Source: JANLIQ01 sp964362925 | Lineage (GTDB): Bacteria > Patescibacteriota > UBA1384 > 2-12-FULL-50-11 | Length of the DNA stretch: 5,920 nucleotides | Direction: 5' to 3' | Assembly (NCBI GenBank): GCA_964362925.1 | Contig: CAYIGA010000026.1 | Coordinates: forward strand, 1-5,920 | Part shown: piece by piece, positions 1 to 4,759 of the stretch | Layout: every line of letters begins with the position of its first letter | Position numbering within the stretch: the stretch's first letter is position 1 | The notes under the pieces: model-generated | Seen by the model: only the letters and a program-made list of their open reading frames with translations | Told to the model about the DNA's origin: nothing | Database searches by the model: none | Position numbers and translations under genes: made by a program

Positions 1-227
1 AGAAGTAGATGTATACAGTCGCTTCGCTCCTAGCTCTCGCCGACAAGCGGCTCGAGTTAGAATGATTAGAATTTTCCCCTATCGGTAGGCGGTCGGTTCT
101 TCCAGCGATAACCACCGCTCGACTCTCGACAGATTAATTCGCCTCCGGCGGCATCAGGCTCAATTTGTCGGCGAGACGCCGATACAAAAAATCCCCAACG
201 TAAAAATTAATAAAGAAAGGAAGGTAA
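1..227. other. Non-coding 5' region with three stem-loops
   Basis: I see no convincing gene here. Three foldable segments are visible. Positions 30-60 form a 7-bp stem (one G-T pair), a 2x2 internal loop, a 4-bp GCCG/CGGC stem and the loop ACAAG. Positions 89-118 pair GCGGT(C)GGTT with AACCACCGC, 9 bp with one bulged C and an 11-nt loop. Positions 165-187 pair TCGGCG with CGCCGA around AGA, with TTG/CAA outside a 2-nt bulge. None is followed directly by a T-run on the + strand, so none is a clear terminator. The third lies about 40 nt before the next start codon and could be in its 5' UTR. No convincing promoter was found. Confidence 0.35.
211..224 (+). promoter_or_regulatory. Extended purine-rich ribosome binding site of the surface-protein gene
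   Basis: TAAAGAAAGGAAGG sits 3 nt before the ATG at 228 and fixes that start. The identical 14-mer occurs at 2129-2142 before ybaB, so it looks like a strong preferred Shine-Dalgarno context in this genome. Confidence 0.75.
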
Positions 228-791
228 ATGAAATATTTAATCGCTTCGTTAATAATCGGAATAGCGGTAATTCTCGGCACCCCAGGGGTGATGGTCGCCG
301 CTAGTTCGTCTAGCTCATCTTCAGCTTCGAGTTCGTCCGCGGCTTTTGCTACGGTTAGTGGTGTTTCAGTTTCGGTCGGTGATGGAGCCAATGCCGCCGC
401 TGGTACTGCTAGCTCATCTAGCAACCAGTCGACCGGTTCGGCAACAACGGGGACGTCTAGTGCCACTAGCGCTACTGTCGCCAGCACGACTGGTGTCAAT
501 ACTACTACCAGCGAGACCAAGAAAAAGTGCCCAAGCGCTGCTGCCGCCAGCGGGGCTGGTTCGAGTGCGGTGACAGCCAAATCTACTTCTGCCAGTGCCG
601 CAGCCAGCGCCGCTAGCGCCGTTGATTGTCCGTCAGTTAAAGTGACGAAAGTGACTAAAATAACCAAGAAAACTAAGACGCTACCGGCAACCGGCGCTGA
701 AACAGCATTATTGCCCGGAGCGATGGCGATGTTTGCCTTGGCGGCCCGACGCTTTTCGTTGGCCAAAAAGGAAGCCAAACTCTTGGCCTAA
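228..791 (+). CDS. Secreted Ser/Ala/Thr-rich protein with C-terminal LPATG sorting-like motif
   Basis: A 187-residue protein that is probably exported and attached to the cell surface. Residues 1-25 form a signal peptide (MKY, hydrophobic LIASLIIGIAVIL, then a VAA cleavage-like site). Residues 26-135 are low-complexity Ser/Ala/Thr, typical of a flexible or O-glycosylated stalk. Two CPS motifs (Cys101 and Cys134) could form a disulfide. A Lys/Thr/Val-rich basic stretch (137-151) precedes LPATG at 152-156. A short hydrophobic segment (about 160-172), ArgArg and a Lys-containing tail follow, which is the order of a sortase signal. The hydrophobic part is short and the tail long for a classic one, so sortase processing is an inference. 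No globular domain is recognised and the specific function is unknown. The start is set by the strong Shine-Dalgarno. The gene stands alone, with a terminator-like hairpin after it. Confidence 0.8.
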   Translation: MKYLIASLIIGIAVILGTPGVMVAASSSSSSSASSSSAAFATVSGVSVSVGDGANAAAGTASSSSNQSTGSATTGTSSATSATVASTTGVNTTTSETKKKCPSAAAASGAGSSAVTAKSTSASAAASAASAVDCPSVKVTKVTKITKKTKTLPATGAETALLPGAMAMFALAARRFSLAKKEAKLLA

Positions 792-820
792 CCAAATATC
801 CTGAAAAGGATTAAGTAACG

Positions 821-860
821 CCAAGACAAGGAAAAAACCCTGTCAAATTGGTCTTTTTCT
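821..860 (+). terminator. Probable intrinsic terminator after the surface-protein gene
   Basis: CCAAGACAAGG pairs with CCCTGTC...TTGG: a 7-bp stem with one A-C mismatch and an A6 loop, extended by CCAA/TTGG across an AAA bulge. TCTTTTTCT follows. It begins 30 nt after the stop at 791. On the opposite strand the mismatch becomes a G-U pair, but the T-run is then in the loop, so + strand use is more likely. Confidence 0.5.
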
Positions 861-878
861 GTTGCCCTGCTATATACT
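848..878 (+). promoter_or_regulatory. Putative promoter of the prfB operon
   Basis: TATACT (873-878) matches five of six bases of the -10 consensus. A weak -35 candidate, TTGGTC (848-853), lies 19 bp upstream, longer than ideal. The position fits, between the upstream terminator and prfB, and would give a leader of about 90 nt that includes the palindrome at 927-950. The weak -35 keeps confidence low. Confidence 0.35.
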
Positions 879-926
879 TAAGCCCCGGCGATCCATAAGC
901 GACTACCCACTAAACATCCCTTGTAC

Positions 927-950
927 CTTTATCGCATATATGCGATAAAG
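927..950. promoter_or_regulatory. Perfect 24-bp palindrome upstream of prfB
   Basis: CTTTATCGCATA is followed at once by its exact reverse complement, with no spacer or mismatch. It ends 25 nt before the prfB start and would lie in the leader if the promoter at 848-878 is real. A spacerless palindrome of this length suits a dimeric regulator's operator, and as RNA it could form a hairpin just before the weak ribosome binding site. No T-run follows, so it is not a standard terminator. The binding protein is unknown. Confidence 0.5.
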
Positions 951-975
951 TGATTCGGAGTTATTTTAGAGTAAA

Positions 976-1986
976 ATGCATTTAATGGAATCAGAAGTGT
1001 TATTACAAGCACGGAAGGCAGAATTAGCGAAAACTCTGCGGATTGACGAGAAATCGGCGCGGGTTAAACAGATTGAGACGGAGATGGCAGGGGTGACTTT
1101 TTGGCAAAACCATAAGAACGCCGCGAAAGCGACCCAAGAATTAAAACACCTTCAAGGTTTCGTAGCCAAGTTTGAGCTGGCTGAATCTGACATCGAAATA
1201 GAACAACTAGAGAATGAAGCGTTTTTTTCGGGCGATCACGATGATTCGTCCGCTTTTATCGGCATTCATTCAGGCTCCGGCGGGGTCGAAGCCCAAGATT
1301 GGGCGGAGATCTTGACTCGAATGTACAGCCGCTACGGCCAACAATCCGACTTCAAAGTTAGTTTGCTCGATCAAGCCGATGGCGAAGAAGCGGGAATTAA
1401 AAGCGCGACTTTGTTAATCGAAGGGTTCAGAGCCTACGGCAAACTCAAAGCCGAGAGCGGCGTTCACCGTCTAGTTAGAATCAGTCCATTTGACTCCGAT
1501 AAAGCTCGACACACTTCGTTTGCTCTAGTGGAAGTGGTGCCGGAGATCGAAGACGCTAATATTATTGAGGTCAAGCCCGATCAAATTCGGATCGATGTTT
1601 ACCGAGCGGGGGGACATGGCGGTCAGAGCGTTAACACAACCGACTCGGCCGTGCGGATTACTCATTTACCGACCAATATCGTTGTCACTTGTCAAAACGA
1701 ACGGAGCCAGTTGCAAAACAAAACCCAAGCCCTTAAAATTCTTCAGGGCAAACTCCAGCTTCTAGACGACGAAAAGCGGCGGATTACTAACCAAAACCTA
1801 AAAGGCGAACCGGTGCTAGCCTCGTGGGGTAACCAAATTCGCTCCTATATATTACAACCTTATCAGTTAGTCAAAGACACCCGGAGTGGCTACGAGACCT
1901 CGGCCGTTGACGATGTTCTCGACGGTAAGTTGGATGGGATAATTGAAGCCAATATCAAACATTTTGCTAATCAAAAGAAAGGATAG
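976..1986 (+). CDS. prfB: Peptide chain release factor 2
   Basis: A 336-residue class I release factor that reads UAA and UGA in the ribosomal A site and triggers peptidyl-tRNA hydrolysis. The RF2-specific tripeptide Ser-Pro-Phe is at 170-172, after GVHRLVRI. The catalytic GGQ loop is at 215-217 (YRAGGHGGQSVN), and GSGGVEAQDWAE at 99-110 is typical of RF2. Family members are usually near 365 residues. The missing length is in the helical N-terminal domain, about 30 residues by eye against E. coli, between the conserved Trp43 and FFSG. The programmed +1 frameshift (CTT TGA) found in many prfB genes is absent and the frame is open throughout. The start has only a weak Shine-Dalgarno (GAG at 969-971, or GGAG at 957-960 placed too far away); ATG 985 is an alternative. 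The gene ends in TAG, an RF1 codon. Confidence 0.96.
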   Translation: MHLMESEVLLQARKAELAKTLRIDEKSARVKQIETEMAGVTFWQNHKNAAKATQELKHLQGFVAKFELAESDIEIEQLENEAFFSGDHDDSSAFIGIHSGSGGVEAQDWAEILTRMYSRYGQQSDFKVSLLDQADGEEAGIKSATLLIEGFRAYGKLKAESGVHRLVRISPFDSDKARHTSFALVEVVPEIEDANIIEVKPDQIRIDVYRAGGHGGQSVNTTDSAVRITHLPTNIVVTCQNERSQLQNKTQALKILQGKLQLLDDEKRRITNQNLKGEPVLASWGNQIRSYILQPYQLVKDTRSGYETSAVDDVLDGKLDGIIEANIKHFANQKKG

Positions 1987-2017
1987 ACTATGCTATTACC
2001 AAATTTCGGACAGATGA
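1974..2017 (+). repeat. Direct repeat copy 1: duplicated ybaB translation-start region
   Basis: AAAGAAAGGA (1974-1983, overlapping the end of prfB) and ATG plus the next codons (1990-2017) are repeated at 2130-2139 and 2144-2171. Positions 1996-2017 are identical to 2150-2171 over 22 nt. Including the start codon, 25 of 28 positions match. The duplication therefore covers the ribosome binding site, start codon and about nine codons. Confidence 0.85.
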
Positions 2018-2112
2018 TGAGGCGGGATCGCCAACTGTCCAGTGGAGAGTTGACAACTGTCGAACGGAAGCTACTGGAAATGCTAAAATTGTTTCCGGCA
2101 TTTCCCAAGTAG
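1990..2112 (+). CDS. Small 40-residue ORF with a YbaB-like N-terminus
   Basis: ATG at 1990 lies 3 nt after the prfB stop, behind a good Shine-Dalgarno (AAAGAAAGGA, 1974-1983) inside the prfB end, and runs to TAG at 2110-2112. The protein begins MLLPNFGQMM, against MGLPNFGQMK in YbaB. After residue 10 the two diverge: this one continues with an Arg-rich, amphipathic-helix-like section and ends LKLFPAFPK. It is either a translated small protein, a leader peptide coupling prfB to ybaB, or a relic of a partial ybaB duplication. Good spacing, its own binding site and an uninterrupted frame favour translation, but nothing shows a function. Confidence 0.5.
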   Translation: MLLPNFGQMMRRDRQLSSGELTTVERKLLEMLKLFPAFPK

Positions 2113-2128
2113 CGAGCGCACTACTAAT

Positions 2129-2171
2129 TAAAGAAAGGAAGGCATGGGTTTACCAAATTTCGGACAGATGA
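2129..2171 (+). repeat. Direct repeat copy 2: ybaB ribosome binding site and first codons
   Basis: This is the partner of the copy at 1974-2017, offset by 154 nt for the coding block and 156 nt for the Shine-Dalgarno. Its TAAAGAAAGGAAGG (2129-2142) is identical to the binding site at 211-224 and ends 1 nt before the ybaB ATG at 2144. Confidence 0.85.
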
Positions 2172-2455
2172 AAGACATGTATGGTTTGGCTCGTAAAGCC
2201 AAGCAGATGCAGAAAGAACTCAAAGACATCGAGGTTGAAGGACGTTCGGCCAACGGCGAGGTGACGGTGGTCATTAGCGGTGAGATGAAAATCGTCTCAA
2301 TCGACATCGCCGAGCATATGCTAGACAAGAGTAAAAAACGCGAACTAGAGGATATAATTAAGGAGACGATCGCCAAAGCTCTTTCGACAGCCCAGAATGA
2401 GTCGGCAAGCCGAATGCAGCCGCTGTTGAAGGATATGAACTTTCCCGGAATGTAA
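2144..2455 (+). CDS. ybaB: YbaB/EbfC family nucleoid-associated protein
   Basis: A 103-residue protein of the YbaB/EbfC family: small dimeric DNA-binding proteins that coat or bridge DNA in the nucleoid. The order is typical: an N-terminal Gly/Phe-containing start (MGLPNFGQ), a charged helix (residues 12-30, ARKAKQMQKELKD), the central sheet EVEGRSANGEVTVVISGEMKIVSIDI, then a long C-terminal helix (residues 63-90) and a short Met/Pro tail. Length matches the family (about 100-110). The start is set by a strong Shine-Dalgarno. The gene often sits beside dnaX and recR in other bacteria; here it is between prfB and pth. Its start region is duplicated just upstream, which could indicate regulation or an old rearrangement. 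Confidence 0.9.
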   Translation: MGLPNFGQMKDMYGLARKAKQMQKELKDIEVEGRSANGEVTVVISGEMKIVSIDIAEHMLDKSKKRELEDIIKETIAKALSTAQNESASRMQPLLKDMNFPGM

Positions 2456-2485
2456 AAGGTAACTCAAGACTCAAAAGTTAAAAAA

Positions 2486-3049
2486 ATGATCGCAATTGTT
2501 GGCCTAGGCAATCCGGGACAGAAATACAATAATAATAGGCACAACCTGGGATTGTTCTTAATCGGTAAACTGGCCACTAAGCTAAATCTTGAACTCAAGG
2601 AAAGTAAGCATATACCAGCTATGTATGCTAGAACTGATGACTTTGAGTTGATCGCGCCAATAACATATGTTAATCAGTCGGGATCGGCTGTCGCTAAGGT
2701 TCAGCAGAAAGACTTGATCGACAACAATGACATTTGGGTTGTTCACGATGATACCGAAATTGTCTTTGGTGAAATCCGAGTTAAAAACGGTGGCACCAGC
2801 GGCGGCCATAACGGCATTAAGTCGATTGACGAGGCGATCGGTCCTGATTATTGGCGAATTCGTATCGGCGTTGGTCGGCCGGAAAACCGTCAATACGACT
2901 TGGCCGATTATGTTTTAAGCGATTTTTCAACCGAAGAAGCCAGTGCCTTGCCGTCAATAATTGACCGAGCGACCGATTTACTGGTACAATCTCTTCAAGA
3001 CCAAAAATTACAACCGATCACATTAAATGGCAAGACCAAAAACAATTAA
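2486..3049 (+). CDS. pth: Peptidyl-tRNA hydrolase
   Basis: A 187-residue cytoplasmic enzyme that cleaves the ester bond of peptidyl-tRNAs dropped from stalled ribosomes and so recycles tRNA. The sequence begins with the family signature IVGLGNPGQKY and has all the expected active-site positions: Asn9, catalytic His19 in RHN, Asn63 (TYVNQSG), Asp88 in VVHDD, and His108-Asn109 in GGTSGGHNGIKS. The conserved WRIRIGVGRP (about 123-132) and DYVLSDF (142-148) follow. Length is normal. The start is certain from the N-terminal motif, although only an A-rich tract precedes it and no Shine-Dalgarno is close, which suggests coupling with ybaB 30 nt upstream. The last 23 nt overlap the start of rplA. Confidence 0.95.
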   Translation: MIAIVGLGNPGQKYNNNRHNLGLFLIGKLATKLNLELKESKHIPAMYARTDDFELIAPITYVNQSGSAVAKVQQKDLIDNNDIWVVHDDTEIVFGEIRVKNGGTSGGHNGIKSIDEAIGPDYWRIRIGVGRPENRQYDLADYVLSDFSTEEASALPSIIDRATDLLVQSLQDQKLQPITLNGKTKNN

Positions 3050-3995
3050 CCAAACCGTCGCGGAAGAGAATCAGGCAGAAGTGCAAAGCGAGATAATGCC
3101 CCATCATTCAACTAAAGCCAGCGTCGATGAATCAGCTGGTAGTGTTGATAAAGAGGCCGAAAAAGAGACCACCGTTGAACTATCGGCCGATCTTGACCAA
3201 GTCGTTCCGGCCGAAATAGCGGCGATCGACGTTGGCAACGAGTCGGCCAGCGCCCCCAATCGAGCCACTCCAACCAAAGAGCAATCAAAACTTGAACGCA
3301 AAAAAGTTGCCAAGGCCACCCGTCTAGCGACTAAAAGTGAGAAAGTTGCCACGGCTGTAAAAGCGACCGAGCCGAAAAGCCGCCGGTCCAAAAAATATCT
3401 GACCGCTAGATCTAAAGTTGAGCTAGGAAAACTCTACCAATTAGCCGAAGCCCTCATTTTAATTAAACAACTGTCGATGTCTAAATTCGACGGTTCGGTC
3501 GAAATCCACCTCCGACTCAACCAGAAAAAGGCCAAGGGTTCAACGGAATCGAGCCGTGGCGTTGTCTATCTGCCCCACGGTACTGGCAAAGACAAGAAAG
3601 TCGTTGTTCTGGATGAAAAGATGATTTCAGAGATCGCCAAAACCAAAAAACTTGACTTTGACATCTGTATCGCCTCGCCGGCGTTGATGCCCGATGTGGC
3701 TAAAATCGCCAAAATATTGGGTCCGCAAGGAAAAATGCCTGACCCCAAATCCGGTACCGTTACCAACGACCCCAATAAAGTCATCACTGAAATCCAGGGC
3801 GGAAAAACCGAATATCGGGTTGACGCCAGCGGTATCGTCCACCAAATAGTTGGCAAGGTTTCTTGGGATGAAGCCAAGTTGGCTGAAAACGCCAAAGCGG
3901 TTATGGCAATCTATCCGAAATCTCGTCTTAATAGCGCTTTTGTAACGGCCTCGATTGCGCCGTCAATCCCGCTCGATCTAAATAAATTTTCTTGA
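3027..3995 (+). CDS. rplA: 50S ribosomal protein L1 (uL1) with long N-terminal extension
   Basis: Ribosomal protein L1 forms the mobile stalk that helps release deacylated tRNA from the E site, and in many bacteria represses its own mRNA. The L1 core covers residues 118-322: SKFDGSVEIHLRL, LPHGTGKDKKVVVL, FDICIASP, the signature GPQGKMPDPKSGTVT (232-246), YRVDASGIVH and the IGKV-like IVGKVSWDEAKL. Residues 1-117 are an extra low-complexity region, acidic first (15-70) and then Lys/Arg-rich (84-123), probably disordered. By eye, domain II lacks about 16 residues that E. coli L1 has between VVVL and FDICIASP. The start at 3027 gives a 23-nt overlap with pth and no Shine-Dalgarno. ATG 3096 (weak GCGAG upstream) is an alternative and would still leave about 95 extra residues. 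The stop TGA overlaps the next ATG. Confidence 0.93.
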   Translation: MARPKTINQTVAEENQAEVQSEIMPHHSTKASVDESAGSVDKEAEKETTVELSADLDQVVPAEIAAIDVGNESASAPNRATPTKEQSKLERKKVAKATRLATKSEKVATAVKATEPKSRRSKKYLTARSKVELGKLYQLAEALILIKQLSMSKFDGSVEIHLRLNQKKAKGSTESSRGVVYLPHGTGKDKKVVVLDEKMISEIAKTKKLDFDICIASPALMPDVAKIAKILGPQGKMPDPKSGTVTNDPNKVITEIQGGKTEYRVDASGIVHQIVGKVSWDEAKLAENAKAVMAIYPKSRLNSAFVTASIAPSIPLDLNKFS

Positions 3996-4543
3996 TGCTC
4001 AACCGTCTGGTGGCGCCAGTAGGTTTTATCGTCACTTTGATGGCGCTGGCATTTGTGATCCAAACGCTCGGTAATTCTAGGCCTGCCAATAAAGCCCTGA
4101 TTGGTTCGAAACTTTTGAAACAGTACGAAGTGGTGGAGGTCACGCCACCACTGGCTATCGTTACCGACCAAAACAATAAAAAGATCGACTTACGACTCCA
4201 ATTGACTAAACCGACCTTAATAACGTTTTGGAGCGTTAATTGTGGTCAGTGCGATATTGGTTTACCGATTTTGGATAATTTCACAAAAGACCAAAATCAA
4301 ATCGAGCTGATTTTAATCAACACTAAAGATGAGCCCAAAGATAGCCAAGAGAAATTACAATCACTTGGCGTGACACTTGGAACTTTTTACGACCTTGACG
4401 GCTCAATATTTCGAAACTGGGAGGCAACAATGCCAGCGTCGTATTACGTTGTTAACGGCAAGGTCAAATACTTTTTTCCCGGTCGAATTGCCAAAGACCA
4501 TCTTGACGCCTTATCGACTGGGGAATATCCGCAGTCGAAGTGA
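3995..4543 (+). CDS. Membrane-anchored thioredoxin-like protein (TlpA/ResA type)
   Basis: A 182-residue protein with an N-terminal hydrophobic anchor (residues 6-25) and a thioredoxin fold facing outside the membrane. The redox motif is CGQC (Cys83 and Cys86) in TFWSVNCGQCDIGLP. The expected cis-proline is Pro147 in ATMPASYYVVNGKV, followed by the FFPG strand turn. It probably reduces or exchanges disulfides in exported proteins; the Cys pair of the protein at 228-791 is one imaginable substrate, with no direct evidence. The ATG shares its A with the rplA TGA (TGATG), so translation is probably coupled to L1. A TTG at 3992 just upstream is a less likely start. The final codons lie within the inverted-repeat structure at 4532-4585. 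The exact subfamily is not certain. Confidence 0.88.
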   Translation: MLNRLVAPVGFIVTLMALAFVIQTLGNSRPANKALIGSKLLKQYEVVEVTPPLAIVTDQNNKKIDLRLQLTKPTLITFWSVNCGQCDIGLPILDNFTKDQNQIELILINTKDEPKDSQEKLQSLGVTLGTFYDLDGSIFRNWEATMPASYYVVNGKVKYFFPGRIAKDHLDALSTGEYPQSK

Positions 4544-4585
4544 TTGTACCAATCACTATAGTGGCCGGTACGGCCACTTCGACTG
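4532..4585. repeat. Nested inverted repeat: two hairpins inside an outer stem
   Basis: An outer stem CAGTCGAA (4532-4539) pairs with TTCGACTG (4578-4585). Inside are hairpin 1, GTGATTG-TAC-CAATCAC (4540-4556), a TATA linker, and hairpin 2, GTGGCCG-GTA-CGGCCAC (4561-4577). All 22 pairs are Watson-Crick. Seen as two 27-nt arms, 21 positions match after reverse complementing. The six differences are three complete base pairs (ATT/AAT against GCC/GGC), so each arm keeps its own hairpin. The structure contains the thioredoxin stop codon. No T-run follows, so a plain intrinsic terminator is unlikely. An mRNA 3'-end structure or a REP-like element would fit. Confidence 0.8.
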
Positions 4586-4652
4586 TCGGTATCCCGCAGT
4601 CCATAGCGAGCGGGATACATTCCGCGAGCTTTACGAGGCGTATCCCGCCGAC
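4585..4652. repeat. Alternative stem-loops from a repeated 9-mer
   Basis: GTATCCCGC occurs at 4589-4597 and 4640-4648, with its reverse complement GCGGGATAC between them at 4610-4618. The middle copy can pair with either neighbour, giving two mutually exclusive 9-bp hairpins with loops of 12 or 21 nt. GTCGG (4585-4589) can also pair with CCGAC (4648-4652) to close the whole element. No ORF of note covers this part. Confidence 0.65.
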
Positions 4653-4653
4653 T
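4604..4653 (+). repeat. Dispersed repeat, copy A (inverted relative to 5820-5870)
   Basis: The reverse complement of 4622-4653 matches 5820-5855 at all 32 positions, apart from one 4-nt insertion in the second copy. A second short match, TAGCGAG at 4604-4610, corresponds to CTCGCTA at 5864-5870. The two copies are convergent and bracket the hydroxylase unit. Confidence 0.8.
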
Positions 4654-4670
4654 CTATTTAGAAATGTAAT

Positions 4671-4699
4671 TTCAATCGATTGACTACAACGTGTATACT
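4671..4699 (+). promoter_or_regulatory. Putative promoter of the hydroxylase gene
   Basis: TATACT at 4694-4699 is a five-of-six -10 match, with a weak TTCAAT (4671-4676) 17 bp upstream. It would start transcription near 4706, just before the hairpin at 4709-4738. A better -35-like TTGACT (4680-4685) is present, but its best-spaced -10 partner is only TATCAA (4702-4707, 16 bp). The exact pair is therefore unsure, although a promoter in this AT-rich stretch is likely. Confidence 0.4.
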
Positions 4700-4708
4700 G
4701 ATATCAAC

Positions 4709-4738
4709 TGCTTCAGTCCAAGTGTTGGATCAGAAGCA
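4709..4738 (+). promoter_or_regulatory. 5' UTR stem-loop before the hydroxylase gene
   Basis: TGCTTC pairs with GAAGCA (6 bp). Inside, after a small internal loop, TCCAA pairs with TTGGA around the loop GTG. It ends 10 nt before the GGGAGG Shine-Dalgarno (4749-4754) and would be near the 5' end of the transcript, so mRNA protection or control of initiation is plausible. The fold was made by eye. Confidence 0.45.
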
Positions 4739-4759
4739 AATTAATATTGGGAGGCTCTC

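Noticed and set aside
134..778. Long minus-strand reading frame opposite the surface protein
   Set aside because: It is the Ala/Val/Leu-rich mirror of Ser/Ala/Thr repeat codons, with no ribosome binding site or recognisable family. The + strand frame has a signal peptide, an LPATG motif and a strong Shine-Dalgarno.
841..846. TTGACA on the minus strand as a leftward promoter
   Set aside because: No -10-like hexamer lies 16-18 bp further along the minus strand, and the bases belong to the terminator stem at 821-860.
976..1100. Programmed frameshift site in prfB
   Set aside because: The frame is continuous from ATG. The aligned region has no CTT TGA slippery stop and the N-terminus is complete without a shift.
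3993..4543. UGA recoded as glycine (Gracilibacteria/Absconditabacteria code)
   Set aside because: rplA and the thioredoxin gene end at TGA at normal protein lengths, the rplA TGA overlaps the next start, RF2 is present, and no gene has an in-frame TGA.
4532..4585. A tRNA or tRNA-like gene, because of the multi-hairpin shape
   Set aside because: It is only 54 nt long, with two inner hairpins instead of three, 3-nt loops, and no D-loop, anticodon or T-loop consensus bases.
4377..4661. Reading frame through the repeat that ends in EAYPADS, resembling REAYPADC in the minus frame of 5683-5880
   Set aside because: The similarity comes from the shared DNA repeat. The 4-nt indel shifts the frame between the copies, so no protein is being conserved.
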